This document shows positions 36,286-49,900 of a stretch of 64,000 bases of DNA, piece after piece (positions within the stretch are counted from its first letter, which is position 1; each line of letters begins with the position of its first letter). The notes under the pieces were generated by a model that searched no databases, was not told where the DNA came from, and saw only the letters and a program-made list of their open reading frames with translations. Both the position numbers and the translations under genes were made by a program. The DNA is from Nemertoderma westbladi (taxonomy: Eukaryota; Xenacoelomorpha; Nemertodermatida; Nemertodermatidae). The stretch is taken from the NCBI GenBank assembly GCA_032718475.1, contig JAUCBJ010005407.1, positions 1 to 64,000 on the forward strand. Reading direction: 5' to 3'.

Positions 36286-39200
36286 AGCTGCCCGGAGCCG
36301 GTTGCAGGTTCAGCTGCCCGGAGCCGGTTGCCGGCTCAGCTGCCCGGAGCCGGTTGCCGGTTCAGCTGCCCAGAGCCGGTTGCCGGTTCAGCTGCCCGGA
36401 GCCGGTTGCCGGCTCAGCTGCCCGGAGCCGGTTGCCGGTTCAGCTGCCCAGAGCCGGTTGCCGGTTCAGCTGCCCAGAGCCGGTTGCCGGTTTAGCTGCC
36501 CGGAGCCGGTTCAGCTGCCCGGAGCCGGTTCAGCTGCCCGGAGCCGGTTGCCAGTTCAGCTGCCCGGAGCCGGTTGCCGGTTCAGCTGCCCGGAGCCGGT
36601 TGCCGGTTCAGCTGCCCAGAGCCGGTTGCCGGTTCAGCTGCCCAGAGCCGGTTGCCGGTTCAGCTGCCCAGAGCCGGTTGCCGGTTTAGCTGCCCTGAGC
36701 CGGTTGCAGGTTCAGCTGCCCGGAGCCGGTTCAGCTGCCCGGAGCCGGTTGCCGGTTCAGCTGCCCAGAGCCGGTTGCCGGTTCAGCTGCCCAGAGCCGG
36801 TTGCCGGTTCAGCTGCCCGGAGCCGGTTGCCGGTTTAGCTGCCCTGAGCCGGTTGCAGGTTCAGCTGCCCGGAGCCGGTTCAGCTGCCCGGAGCCGGTTC
36901 AGCTGCCCGGAGCCGGTTCAGCTGCCCGGAGCCGGTTGCCAGTTCAGCTGCCCAGAGCCGGTTGCCGGTTCAGCTGCCCAGAGCCGGTTGCCGGTTTAGC
37001 TGCCCTGAGCCGGTTGCAGGTTCAGCTGCCCGGAGCCGGTTCAGCTGCCCGGAGCCGGTTCAGCTGCCCTGAGCCGGTTGCAGGTTCAGCTGCCCAGAGC
37101 CGGTTCAGCTGCCCGGAGCTGGTTCAGCTGCCCGGAGCCGGTTGCAGGTTTAGCTGCCCAGAGCCGGTTCAGCTGCCCGGAGCTGGTTCAGCTGCCCGGA
37201 GCCGGTTGCTGGCTCAGCTGCCCAGAGCCGGTTGCCGGTTCAGCTGCCCGGAGTCGGTTGCTGGCTCAGCTGCCCAGAGCCAGTTGCCGGCTCAGCTGCC
37301 CAGAGCCGGTTGCAGATTCAGCTGCCCGGAGCCGGTTGCCGGCTCAGCTTCCCGGAGCCGGTTGCCGGTTCAGCTGCCCAGAGCCGGTTGCCGGTTCAGC
37401 TGCCCGGAGCCGGTTGCCGGTTCAGCTGCCCAGAGCCGGTTCAGCTGCACGGAGCCAGTTGCCGGTTCAGTTGCCCAGAGCCGGTTGCCAGTTCAGCTGC
37501 CCGAGGCCGGTTGCCGGTTCAGCTGCCCAGAGCCGGTTGCCGGTTCAGCTGCCGGGAGCCGGTTCAGCTGCCCGGAGCTGGTTGCAGGTTCAGCTGCCCA
37601 GAGCCGGTTCAGCTGCCCGGAGCCAGTTGCAGGTTCAGCTGCCCAGAGCCGGTTCAGCTGCCTGGAGCTGGTTCAGCTGCCCTGAGCCGGTTCAGTTGCC
37701 CAGAGCTGGTTGCCGGTTCAGAGGCCCAAAGCCGGTTGCCGGTTCAGCTGCCCAGAGCCAGTTGCCGGCTCAGCTGCCCGGAGCCAGTTCAGCTGCCCGG
37801 AGCCGGTTGCCGGTTCAGCTGCCCGGAGCCGGTTGCAGGTTCAGCTGCCCGGAGCTGGTTCAGCTGCCCGGAGCTGGTTCAGCTGCCCGGAGCCGGTTGC
37901 AGGTTCAGCTGCCCAGAGCCGGTTCAGCTGCCCGGAGCCGGTTGCCGGTTCAGCTGCCCAGAGTCGGTTGCTGGCTCAGCTGCCCGGAGCCAGTTGCTGG
38001 CTCAGCTGCCCAGAGCCGGTTGCCGGCTCAGCTGCCCGGAACCGGTTGCAAGTTCAGCTGCCCAGAGCCGGTTCAGCTGCCCGGAGCCGGTTGCCGGTTC
38101 AGTTGCCCAGAGCTGGTTGCCGGTTCAGCTGACCGGAGCTGGTTCAGCTGCCCAGAGCCGGTTGCCGGCTCAGCTGCCCGGAGCCAGTTCAGCTGCCCGG
38201 AGCCGGTTCAGCTGCCTGGAGCCGGTTGCCGGTTCAGCAGACCGGAGCCGGTTGCAGGTTCAGCTGCCCGGAGCCAGTTGCCGGTTCAGCTGCACGGAGC
38301 CGGTTCAGCTGCCCGGAGCCGGTTCAGCTGCCCAGAGCCGGTTCAGCTGCCCGGAGCCGGTTGCTGGCTCAGCTGCCCGGAGCCAGTTGCCGGCTCAGCT
38401 GCCCAGAGCCAGTTGCAGGTTCAGCTGCCCGGAGCCGGTTGCCGGCTCAGCTGCCCGGAGCCGGTTGCAGGTTCAGCTGCCCGGAGCAGGTTCAGCTGCC
38501 CGGAGCCGGTTGCCGGTTCAGTTGCCCAGAGCCTGTTGCTGGTTCAGCTGCCCGAAGCTGGTTGCCAGTTCAGCTACCCAGAGCCGGTTGCCGGCTCAGC
38601 TGCCCGGAACCGGTTCAGCTGCCCGGAGCCAGTTGCTGGCTCAGCTGCCCGGAGCCGGTTGCAGGTTCAGCTGCCCAGAGCCGGTTGCAGGTTCAGCTGC
38701 CCGGAGCCGGTTCAGCTGCCCAGAGCCGGTTGTAGGTTCAGCTGCCCAGAGCCGGTTCAGCTGCCCGGAGCTGGTTCAGCTGCCTGGAGCCGGTTGCCGG
38801 CTCAGCTGCCCAGAGCTGGTTGCCGGTTCAGCTGCCCGGAGTCGGTTGCTGGCTCAGCTGCACGGAGTCGGTTGCTGGCTCAGCTGCCCGGAGCCAGTTG
38901 CCGGCTCAGCCGCCCGGAGCCGGTTGCAGGTTCAGCTGCCTGGAGCCGGTTGCCAGCTCAGCTGCCCGGAGCCGGTTGCAGGTTCAGCTGCCCAGAGCTG
39001 GTTCAGCTGCCCGGAGCCGGTTGCCGGTTCAGTTGCCCAGAGCCAGTTGCCGGTTCAGCTGCCCAGAGCCGGTTGCCGCTTCAGCTGCCCAGAGCCGGTT
39101 CAGCTTCCCGGAGCCGGTTCAGCTGCCCGGAGCCGGTTGCCGGTTCAGTTGCCCAGAGCCGGTTCAGCTGCCTGGAGCTGGTTCAGCTGCCCGGAGCCGG

Positions 39201-39680
39201 TTGCCAGTTCAGCTGCCCAGAGCCGGTTGCCGGTTCAGCTGCCCGGAGCCGGTTGCCGGTTCAGCTGCCCAGAGCCGGTTTAGCTGCCCGGAGCCGGTTG
39301 CAGGTTCAGCTGCCCAGAGCCGGTTCAGCTGCCCGGAGCTGGTTCAGCTGCCCGGAGCCGGTTGCCGGTTCAGCTGCCAGGAGCCGGTTGCCGGTTCAGC
39401 TGCCCGGGGTCGGTTGCTGGATCAGCTGCCCGGAGCCAGTTGCCGGCTCAGCTGCCCGGAGCCGGTTGCAGGTTCAGCTGCCCAGAGCCGGTTGCCGGCT
39501 CAGCTGCCCGGAGCCGGTTGCAGGTTCAGCTGCCCGGAGCCGGTTGCCGGTTCAGTTGCCGGCTCAGCTGCCCGGAGCCGGTTCAGCTGCCCGGAGCCGG
39601 TTGCCGGTTCAGCTGCCTGGAGCCGGTTCAGCTGCCCGGAGCCAGTTGCCGGCTCAGCTACCCAGAGCCGGTTGCCGGTT
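36286..39680. repeat. GC-rich 26/19-bp minisatellite
   Basis: The long unit is TTCAGCTGCCCGGAGCCGG plus TTGCCGG (26 bp); the short unit lacks the last seven bases (19 bp). The two alternate irregularly for 3.4 kb. Variants are GCCCAGAGCC, TTGCAGG and GAGCTGG. Each unit carries CAGCTG, an E-box palindrome, and CpG-containing CCGG. No plus-strand frame of the units has a stop, and 26 and 19 are not multiples of three, so several overlapping frames of up to 881 codons arise by arithmetic. I do not regard them as genes. Confidence 0.96.
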
Positions 39681-40409
39681 GGCCTATTTCAAAATTTCGC
39701 TACTGGATGGATTCATTGATTGATTTTCTTTTCCAAATTAACATTAAAAACAAATTAAACACATGATTTACCACGGTTCCGGTAATAAAGTTTAAAATAT
39801 GTAAGTTAATGAATGTTAGGTCATGAACCGAGAGTAATTCCTGGTGATACAAACATATTTATATTGTAGAGGAGACACTACATAAACAACTACTGTAGGT
39901 CATTTATTAGCCATAAATAAGTTCCTGGTGGTGTGGCGTTGGGATAAAGTCAAATTAAATTAAATAAGCATACTAAAAAATCTAAAAAAGTTTAAAGACT
40001 GCTAAAAAATAAATTTGTCGGGCCCCTAAAAAATATATTGTTACTAAATTAAAAATTACTGACTCTGAAAATATGATTATTAAAATTAAAGACAGCTGAA
40101 AGATATTATTACTACCACATTAATTAAAAATCAAGCTTAAATTAAATTTATACTGTACAGTATAGTCGTTGCAGCAATTAATTGTGTTCATTAAAAAGTT
40201 TTACAACCATTCGTTAAAACAAGAGAAAACGATGAAATTGAAGAAATACATTATTATTGTAGGTTTGAAAAGATTAGATGTTATACTGTAGTTGCACCAA
40301 TTAAGTGATCGTTAAGGTGGAGGCATAGCCTTATGCGGTAGACCGGGTTTCCATAAGGGTCCCGGTGAATAAATACACATGTGAGATGAGTTAGTTGTAA
40401 GTAAACTGG
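39681..40409. other. Unassigned A+T-rich spacer
   Basis: No convincing coding frame or repeat. The right edge may include decayed 3' sequence of the reverse-transcriptase fragment that follows on the minus strand. Confidence 0.5.
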
Positions 40410-40832
40410 TGAAAAGAGAGATTAAGTTAAATGTGTCGCTGATGTAGAGCACAACACCGAGAATGGAACCCTGGGGGCTGGGGAACCCCATTGTCGTTTG
40501 GCAGACGGCTGGAATGCGTTTCTCCTATGGCAACGTATTGTTCTCGATTTGACAGATAAGATTCAAACCAGTTGCGGGTGTTCTGTGTAGCTCCCATCGC
40601 CCCAAGCTTTTATATGACAGTTTGGCGATCTACACAATCAAATGCTTTACTTAAGTTAATTAGCACCATTCCAGTAAGCAGTCCTTTATACGTACGTATA
40701 TGATTATCTTATAACAAAGGCGAAGACTCAGTTGAACATCCTTGCCAATAACTAGACTGTAACGAATTTATAATGTTATTGGAAACCAAGTAATACATAC
40801 ATTGGTCGTATATGATGCCTTCTAGCTCTATG
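40410..40832 (-). pseudogene. Jockey/CR1-type reverse-transcriptase fragment, broken
   Basis: On the minus strand from 40832 the translation reads EGIIYDQCMYYLVSNNI, then CSTESSPLL, then motif A as INLSKAFDCVD (its LSKAFDCVD is at 40629-40655), then NWFESYLSNREQYV and GVPQ (40478-40489). Motif B continues as GSILGVVLYIS (40438-40473) in another frame, because a 7-base insertion that repeats CAG and adds C bases lies between GVPQ and GSILG. Two stops interrupt the frame before and after motif A. No YADD motif follows. This is a third LINE lineage in the window, distinct from the RTE-like copy. Confidence 0.87.
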
Positions 40833-40887
40833 ATGACGGATGCGCGGCTCTATGACGGATGCGCTCTATGATGAATAATGCCGAAAG
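40833..40887. repeat. Short degenerate repeat next to the RT fragment
   Basis: CTCTATGA with GACGGATGCG occurs two and a half times between the LINE fragment and the 44-bp array. It may be an aborted minisatellite. Confidence 0.6.
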
Positions 40888-43800
40888 TTACCACAAACTA
40901 GGTTGGATTTTTTTACTTATGAGTCGGATTTAGCCACGAAACAGGTTGGATCATTTTTTTCTTGTAAGTAGGATTTAGTTACCACGAAACAGGTTGGATC
41001 CTTTTTTCTTATGAGTCGGATTGAGCCACGAAACAGGTTGAATCCTTTTTTCTTGTAAGTAGGATTTAGCCACGAAACAGGTTGGATCCTTTTTTCATGC
41101 AAGTAGGATTTAGCCACGAACCAGGTTGGATCCTTTTTTCTTGTAAGTAGGATTTAGCCACGAAACAGGTTGGATCCTTTTTTTTTGTAAGTAGGATTTA
41201 GTTACCACGAAACAGGTTGGATCCTTTTTTTTGTAAGTAGGATTTAGCCACGAAACAGGTTGGATCCTTTTTTCTTGCAAGTAGGATTTAGCCACGAACC
41301 AGGTTGGATCCTTTTTTCTTGTAAGTAGGATTTAGCCACGAATCAGGTTGGATCCTTTTTTTTTGTAAGTAGGATTTAGTTACCACGAAACAGGTTGGAT
41401 CCTTTTTTTTGTAAGTCGGATTAAGCCACGAAACAGGTTGGATCCGTTTTTCTTATGAGTCGGATTTAGCCACGAAACAGGTTGGATCCTTTTTTTGTAA
41501 GTAGGATTTAGTTACCACGAAACAGGTTGGATCCTTTTTTTTGTAAGTAGGATTTAGCCACGAAACAGGTTGGATCCTTTTTTCTTGCAAGTAGGATTTA
41601 GCCACGAAACAGGTTTGATCCTTTTTTCTTGCAAGTAGGATTTAGCCATGAACCAGGTTGGATCCTTTTTTCTTGTAAGTAGGATTTAGCCACGAAACAG
41701 GTTGGATCCTTTTTTTTTGTAAGTAGGATTTAGTTACCACGAAACAGGTTGGATCCTTTTTTTTTGTAAGTCGGATTAAGCCACGAAACAGGTTGGAACC
41801 TTTTTTCTTATGAGTCGGATTTAGCCACGAAACAGGTTGGATCCTTTTTTTGTAAGTAGGATTTAGTTACCACGAAACAGGTTGGATCCTTTTTTTTTGT
41901 AAGTCGGATTTAGCCACGAAACAGGTTGGATCCTTTTTTCTTGTAAGTATGATTTAGCCATGAAACAGGTTGGATTCTTTTTTCTTATGAGTCGGATTTA
42001 GCCACAAAACAGGTTGGATCCTTTTTTTTGTAAGTAGGATTTAGTTACCACGAAACAGGTTGGATCCTTTTTTCTTGTAAGTAGGATTTAGCCACGAAAC
42101 AGGTAGGATCCTTTTTTCTTGTAAGTAGGATTTAGCCACGAACCAGGTTGGATCCTTTTTTCTTGTAAGTTACCACGAACCAGGTTGGATCTTTTTTCTT
42201 GTAAGAAGGATTTAGCCACAAACCAGGTTGGATCCTTTCTTCTTGTAAGTTACCACGAACCAGGTTGGATCCTTTTTTCTTGTAAGTAGGATTTAGCCAC
42301 GAACCAGGTTGGATGCTTTTTTCTTGTAAGTAGGATTTAGCCACGAAACAGGTAGGATCCTTTTTTCTTGTAAGTAGCCATGAACCAGGTTGGATCCTTT
42401 TTTCTTGTAAGTTACCACTAAACAGATTGGATCCTTTTTCTTGTAAGTAGGATTTAGCCACAAACCAGGTTGGATCCTTTTTTCTTATAAGTTACCACGA
42501 ACCAGGTTGGATCCTTTTTCTTGTAAGTAGGATTTAGCCACAAACCAGGTTGGATCCTTTTTTCTTGTAAGTTACCACGAACCAGGTTGGATCCTTTTTT
42601 CTTGTAAGTAGGATTTAGCCACGAACCAGGTTGGATCCTTTTTTCTTGTAGGTAGGATTTAGCCATGAACCAGGTTGGATCCTTTTTTCTTGTAGGTAGG
42701 ATTTAGCCACGAACCAGGTTGGATTCATTTTTCTTGTAAGTAGGATTTAGCCACGAACCAGGTTGGATCCTTTTTTCTTGTAAGTTACCACGAACCAGGT
42801 TGGATCCTTGTTTCTTGTAAGTAGGATTTAGTCACGAACCAGGTTGGATCCTTTTTTCTTGTAGGTAGGATTTATCCACGCACCAGGTTGGATTCATTTT
42901 TCTTGTAAGTAGGATTTAGCCACGAACCAGGTTGGATCCTTTTTTCTTGTAAGTTACCACGAACCAGGTTGGATCCTTTTTTCTTGTAAGTTACCACGAA
43001 CCAGGTTGGATCCTTTTTTCTTGTAAGTAGGATTTAGCCACGAACCAGGTTGGATCCTTTTTTCTTGTAGGTAGGATTTAGCCACGAACCAGGTTGGATC
43101 CTTTTTTCTTGTAGGTAGGATTTAGCCACGAAACAGGTTGGATCCTTTTTTCTTGTAAGTAGGATTTATCCACGAACCAGGTTGGATCCTTTTTTCTTGT
43201 AGGTAGGATTTAGCCACGAAACAGGTAGGATCCTTTTTTCTTGTAAGTTACCACGAACCAGGTTGGATCCTTTTTTCTTGTAAGTAGGATTTAGCCACGA
43301 ACCAGGTTGGATCCCTTTTTCTTGTAAGTAGGATTTAGCCACGAAACAGGTAGGATCCTTTTTTCTTGTAAGTAGCATTTAGCCACGAACCAGGTTGGAT
43401 CCTTTTTTCTTGTAAGTTACCGGTACCACTAAACAGATTGGATCCTTTTTCTTGTAAGTAGGATTTAGCCACAAACCAGGTTGGATCCTTTTTTCTGGTA
43501 AGTTACCACGAACCAGGTTGGATCCTTTTTCTTGTAAGTAGGATTTAGCCACAAACCAGGTTGGATCCTTTTTTCTTGTAGGTAGGATTTAGCCACGCAC
43601 CAGGTTGGATTCATTTTTCTTGTAAGTAGGATTTAGCCACGAACCAGGTTGGATCCTTTTTTCTTGTAAGTTACCACGAACCAGGTTGGATCCTTTTTCT
43701 TGTAAGTAGGATTTAGCCACAAACCAGGTTGGATCCTTTTTTCTTGTAAGTTACCACGAACCTGGTTGGATCCTTTTTTCTTGTAAGTAGGATTTAGCCA

Positions 43801-44220
43801 CGAACCAGGTTGGATCCTTTTTTCTTGTAGGTAGGATTTAGCCACGAACCAGGTTGGATCCTTTTTTCTTGTAGGTAGGATTTAGCCACGAAACAGGTTG
43901 GATCCTTTTTTCTTGTAAGTAGGATTTATCCACGAACCAGGTTGGATCCTTTTTTCTTGTAGGTAGGATTTAGCCACAAACCACGTTGGGTCCATTTTTC
44001 TTGTAGGTAGGATTTAGCCACAAAACAGGTAGGATCCTTTTTTCTTGTAAGTTACCACGAACCAGGTTGGATCCTTTTTTCTTGTAAGTAGGATTTAGCC
44101 ACGAACCAGGTTGGATCCCTTTTTCTTGTAAGTAGGATTTAGCCACGAAACAGGTAGGATCCTTTTTTCTTGTAAGTAGCATTTAGCCACGAACCAGGTT
44201 GGATCCTTTTTTCTTGTAAG

Positions 44221-44994
44221 TTACCGGTACCACTAAACAGATTGGATCCTTTTTCTTGTAAGTAGGATTTAGCCACAAACCAGGTTGGATCCTTTTTTCT
44301 TGTAAGTTACCACGAACCAGGTTGGATCCTTTTTTCTTGTAAGTAGCATTTAGCCACGAACCAGGTTGGATCCTTTTTTCTTGTAGGTAGGATTTAGCCA
44401 CGAACCAGGTTGGATCCTTTTTTCTTGTAGGTAGGATTTAGCCACGAACCAGGTTGGATCCTTTTTTCTTGTAGGTAGGATTTAGCCACGAACCAGGTTG
44501 GATTCATTTTTCTTATAAGTAGGATTTAGCCACGAGCCAGGTTGGATCCTTTTTTCTTGTAAGTAGGATTTAGCCACGAACCAGGTTGGATCCTTTTTTC
44601 TTGTAAGTTACCGGTACCACTAAACAGATTGGATCCTTTTTCTTGTAAGTAGGATTTAGCCACAAACCAGGTTGGATCCTTTTTTCTTGTAAGTTACCAC
44701 GAACCAGGTTGGATCCTTTTTTCTTGTAAGTAGCATTTAGCCACGAACCAGGTTGGATCCTTTTTTCTTGTAGGTAGGATTTAGCCACGAACCAGGTTGG
44801 ATCCTTTTTTCTTGTAGGTAGGATTTAGCCACGAACCAGGTTGGATCCTTTTTTCTTGTAGGTAGGATTTAGCCACGAACCAGGTTGGATTCATTTTTCT
44901 TATAAGTAGGATTTAGCCACGAGCCAGGTTGGATCCTTTTTTCTTGTAAGTAGGATTTAGCCACGAACCAGGTTGGATCCTTTTTTCTTGTAAG
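44221..44994. repeat. Two 387-bp higher-order copies in the 44/37-bp array
   Basis: The rare junction TTACCGGTACCACTAAACAG begins at 44221, 44608 and about 44995. The two intervening 387-bp blocks look identical, including the variant TAGCATTTAGCC and GAGCCAGG units. Confidence 0.88.
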
Positions 44995-45017
44995 TTACCG
45001 GTACCACTAAACAGATT

Positions 45018-46970
45018 GGATCCTTTTTCTTGTAAGTAGGATTTAGCCACAAACCAGGTTGGATCCTTTTTTCTTGTAAGTTACCACGAACCAGGTTGGA
45101 TCCTTTTTCTTGTAAGTAGGATTTAGCCACAAACCAGGTTGGATCCTTTTTTCTTGTAAGTTACCACGAACCAGGTTGGATCCTTTTTTCTTGTAAGTAG
45201 GATTTAGCCACGAACCAGGTTGGATCCTTTTTTCTTGTAAGTAGGATTTAGCCACGAAACAGGTAGGATCCTTTTTTCTTGTAAGTAGCCACGAACCAGG
45301 TTGGATCCTTTTTTCTTGTAAGTTACCACTAAACAGATGGATCCTTTTTCTTGTAAGTAGGATTTAGCCACAAACCAGGTTGGATCCTTTTTTCTTGTAA
45401 GTTACCACGAACCAGGTTGGATCCTTTTTCTTGTAAGTAGGATTTAGCCACAAACCAGGTTGGATCCTTTTTTCTTGTAAGTTACCACGAACCAGGTTGG
45501 ATCCTTTTTTCTTGTAAGTAGGATTTAGCCACGAACCAGGTTGGATCCTTTTTTCTTGTAGGTAGGATTTAGCCACGAACCAGGTTGGATCCTTTTTTCT
45601 TGTAGGTAGGATTTAGCCACGAACCAGGTTGGATCTTTTTTCTTGTAGGTAGGATTTAGCCACGCACCAGGTTGGATTCATTTTTCTTGTAAGTAGGATT
45701 TAGCCACAAACCAGGTTGGATCCTTTTTTCTTGTAAGTTACCACGAACCAGGTTGGATCCTTTTTTCTTGTAAGTAGGATTTAGCCACGAACCAGGTTGG
45801 ATCCTTTTTTCTTGTAAGTAGCCACGAACCAGGTTGGATCCTTTTTTCTTGTAAGTTACCACTATAAGATGGATCCTTTTTCTTGTAAGTAGGATTTAGC
45901 CACAAACCAGGTTGGATCCTTTTTTCTTGTAAGTTACCACGAACCAGGTTGGATCCTTTTTCTTGTAAGTAGGATTTAGCCACAAACCAGGTTGGATCCT
46001 TTTTTCTTGTAAGTTACCACGAACCAGGTTGGATCCTTTTTTCTTGTAAGTAGGATTTAGCCACGAACCAGGTTGGATCCTTTTTTCTTGTAAGTAGGAT
46101 TTAGCCACGAAACAGGTAGGATCCTTTTTTCTTGTAAGTAGCCACGAACCAGGTTGGATCCTTTTTTCTTGTAAGTTACCACTAAACAGATGGATCCTTT
46201 TTCTTGTAAGTAGGATTTAGCCACAAACCAGGTTGGATCCTTTTTTCTTGTAAGTTACCACGAACCAGGTTGGATCCTTTTTCTTGTAAGTAGGATTTAG
46301 CCACAAACCAGGTTGGATCCTTTTTTCTTGTAAGTTACCACGAACCAGGTTGGATCCTTTTTTCTTGTAAGTAGGATTTAGCCACGAACCAGGTTGGATC
46401 CTTTTTTCTTGTAGGTAGGATTTAGCCACGAACCAGGTTGGATCCTTTTTTCTTGTAGGTAGGATTTAGCCACGAACCAGGTTGGATCTTTTTTCTTGTA
46501 GGTAGGATTTAGCCACGCACCAGGTTGGATTCATTTTTCTTGTAAGTAGGATTTAGCCACAAACCAGGTTGGATCCTTTTTTCTTGTAAGTTACCACGAA
46601 CCAGGTTGGATCCTTTTTTCTTGTAAGTAGGATTTAGCCACGAACCAGGTTGGATCCTTTTTTCTTGTAAGTAGCCACGAACCAGGTTGGATCCTTTTTT
46701 CTTGTAAGTTACCACTATAAGATGGATCCTTTTTCTTGTAAGTAGGATTTAGCCACAAACCAGGTTGGATCCTTTTTTCTTGTAAGTTACCACGAACCAG
46801 GTTGGATCCTTTTTCTTGTAAGTAGGATTTAGCCACAAACCAGGTTGGATCCTTTTTTCTTGTAAGTTACCACGAACCAGGTTGGATCCTTTTTTCTTGT
46901 AAGTAGGATTTAGCCACGAACCAGGTTGGATCCTTTTTTCTTGTAGGTAGGATTTAGCCACGAACCAGGT
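45018..46970. repeat. 853-bp higher-order duplication in the 44/37-bp array
   Basis: From GGATCC at 45018 the same succession of long, short and variant units (including ACTATAAGATGG near 45860 and 46713) recurs with an offset of 853 bp, through a little over two copies. Another, more diverged correspondence has an offset of 3,578 bp (43590-44240 with 47168-47818). Confidence 0.85.
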
Positions 46971-49900
46971 TGGATCCTTTTTTCTTGTAGGTAGGATTTA
47001 GCCACGAACCAGGTTGGATTCATTTTTCTTGTAAGTAGGATTTAGCCACGAACCAGGTTGGATCCTTTTTTCTTGTAAGTTACCACGAACCAGGTTGGAT
47101 CCTTTTTTCTTGTAAGTAGGATTTAGTCACGAACCAGGTTGGATCCTTTTTTCTTGTAGGTAGGATTTAGCCACGCACCAGGTTGGATTCATTTTTCTTG
47201 TAAGTAGGATTTAGCCACGAACCAGGTTGGATCCTTTTTTCTTGTAAGTTACCACGAACCAGGTTGGATCCTTTTTCTTGTAAGTAGGATTTAGCCACAA
47301 ACCAGGTTGGATCCTTTTTTCTTGTAAGTTACAACGAACCAGGTTGGATCCTTTTTTCTTGTAAGTAGGATTTAGCCACGAACCAGGTTGGATCCTTTTT
47401 TCTTGTAGGTAGGATTTAGCCACGAACCAGGTTGGATCCTTTTTTCTTGTAGGTAGGATTTAGCCACGAAACAGGTTGGATCCTTTTTTCTTGTAAGTAG
47501 GATTTATCCACGAACCAGGTTGGATCCTTTTTTCTTGTAGGTAGGATTTAGCCACAAACCAGGTTGGGTCCATTTTTCTTGTAGGTAGGATTTAGCCACG
47601 AAACAGGTAGGATCCTTTTTTCTTGTAAGTTACCACGAACCAGGTTGGATCCTTTTTTCTTGTAAGTAGGATTTAGCCACGAACCAGGTTGGATCCCTTT
47701 TTCTTGTAAGTAGGATTTAGCCACGAAACAGGTAGGATCCTTTTTTCTTGTAAGTAGCATTTAGCCACGAACCAGGTTCGATCCTTTTTTCTTGTAAGTT
47801 ACCGGTACCACTAAACAGATTGGATCCTTTTTCTTGTAAGTAGGATTTAGCCACAAACCAGGTTGGATCCTTTTTTCTTGTAAGTTACCACGAACCAGGT
47901 TGGATCCTTTTTCTTGTAAGTAGGATTTAGCCACAAACCAGGTTGGATCCTTTTTTCTTGTAAGTTACCACGAACCAGGTTGGATCCTTTTTTCTTGTAA
48001 GTAGGATTTAGCCACGAACCAGGTTGGATCCTTTTTTCTTGTAAGTAGGATTTAGCCACGAAACAGGTAGGATCCTTTTTTCTTGTAAGTAGCCACGAAC
48101 CAGGTTGGATCCTTTTTTCTTGTAAGTTACCACTAAACAGATGGATCCTTTTTCTTGTAAGTAGGATTTAGCCACAAACCAGGTTGGATCCTTTTTTCTT
48201 GTAAGTTACCACGAACCAGGTTGGATCCTTTTTTCTTGTAAGTAGGATTTAGCCACGAACCAGGTTGGATCCTTTTTTCTTGTAGGTAGGATTTAGCCAC
48301 GAACCAGGTTGGATCCTTTTTTCTTGTAGGTAGGATTTAGCCACGAACCAGGTTGGATTCATTTTTCTTATAAGTAGGATTTAGCCACGAACCAGGTTGG
48401 ATCCTTTTTTCTTGTAAGTAGGATTTAGCCACGAACCAGGTTGGATCTTTTTTCTTGTAGGTAGGATTTAGCCACGCACCAGGTTGGATTCATTTTTCTT
48501 GTAAGTAGGATTTAGCCACGAACCAGGTTGGATCCTTTTTTCTTGTAAGTTACCACGAACCAGGTTGGATCCTTTTTCTTGTAAGTAGGATTTAGCCACA
48601 AGCCAGGTTGGATCCTTTTTTCTTGTAAGTTACCAAGAACCAGGTTGGATCCTTTTTTCTTGTAAGTAGGATTTAGCCACGAACCAGGTTGGATCCTTTT
48701 TTCTTGTAGGTAGGATTTAGCCACGAACCAGGTTGGATCCTTTTTTCTTGTAGGTAGGATTTAGCCACGAAACAGGTTGGATCCTTTTTTCTTGTAAGTA
48801 GGATTTATCCACGAACCAGGTTGGATCCTTTTTTCTTGTAGGTAGGAATTAGCCACGAACCAGGTTGGATCCTTTTTTCTTGTAGGTAGGATTTAGCCAC
48901 GAACCAGGTTGGATCCTTTTTTCTTGTAAGTTACCACGAACCAGGTTGGATCCTTTTTTCTCGTAAGTAGGATTTAGCCACGAACCAGATGGGTCCTTTT
49001 TTTTGTAAGTAGGATTTAGCCACGAACCAGGTAGGATCCTTTTTTCTTGTAAGTAGGATTTAGCCACGAACCAGATGGGTCCTTTTTTTTGTAGGTAGGA
49101 TTTAGCCACGAACCAGGTAGGATCCTTTTTTCTTGTAAGTAGGATTCAGCCACGAACCAGGTTGGATCCTTTTTTCTTGTAAGTTACCACGAACCAGGTT
49201 GGATCCTTTTTTCTTGTAAGTAGGATTTAGCCACGAACCAGATGGGTCCTTTTTTTTGTAAGTAGGATTTAGCCACGAACCAGGTAGGATCCTTTTTCCT
49301 TGTAAGTTACCAGGAACCAGGTTGGATCCTTTTTTCTTGTAAGTAGGATTTAGCCACGAACCAGATTGGTCCTTTTTTTTGTAAGTAGGATTTAGCCACG
49401 AACCAGGTAGGATCCTTTTTTCTTGTAAGTAGGATTTAGCCACGAACCAGGTAGGATCCTTTTTTCTTGTAAGTTGGATTTAGCCACGAACCAGGTTGGA
49501 TCCTTTTTTCTTGTAAGTTACCACGAACCAGGTTGGATCCTTTTTTTTTGTAAGTAGGATTTAGCCACGAACCAGGTTGGATCCTTTTTTCTTGTAGGTA
49601 GGATTTAGCCACAAACAAGGTTGGATCCTTTTTTCTTGTAAGTTACCACGAACCAGGTTGGATCCTTTTTTCTTGTAAGTAGGATTTAGCCATGAACCAG
49701 GTTGGATCCTTTTTTTTCGTAAGTAGGATTTAGCCACGAACCAGGTAGGATCCTTTTTTCTTGTAGGTAGGATTTAGCCACGAAGAAGGTTGGATCCTTT
49801 TTTCTTGTAGGTAGAATTTAGCCACGAACCAGGTTGGATCCTTTTTTTCTTGTAGGTAGAATTTAGCCACGAACCAGGTTGGATCCTTTTTTCTTGTAAG

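Noticed and set aside
37078-39723. 881-codon plus-strand frame and several overlapping frames in the GC-rich minisatellite
   Set aside because: All plus frames of the unit lack stops and the unit lengths (26 and 19 bp) rotate the frame, so long frames overlap in all three phases. There is no domain, no consistent start and no stop context.
49102-49443. Minus-strand frames of 60-113 codons in the 44/37-bp array
   Set aside because: Translations of the repeat unit with different ends in each copy; no protein family resemblance.
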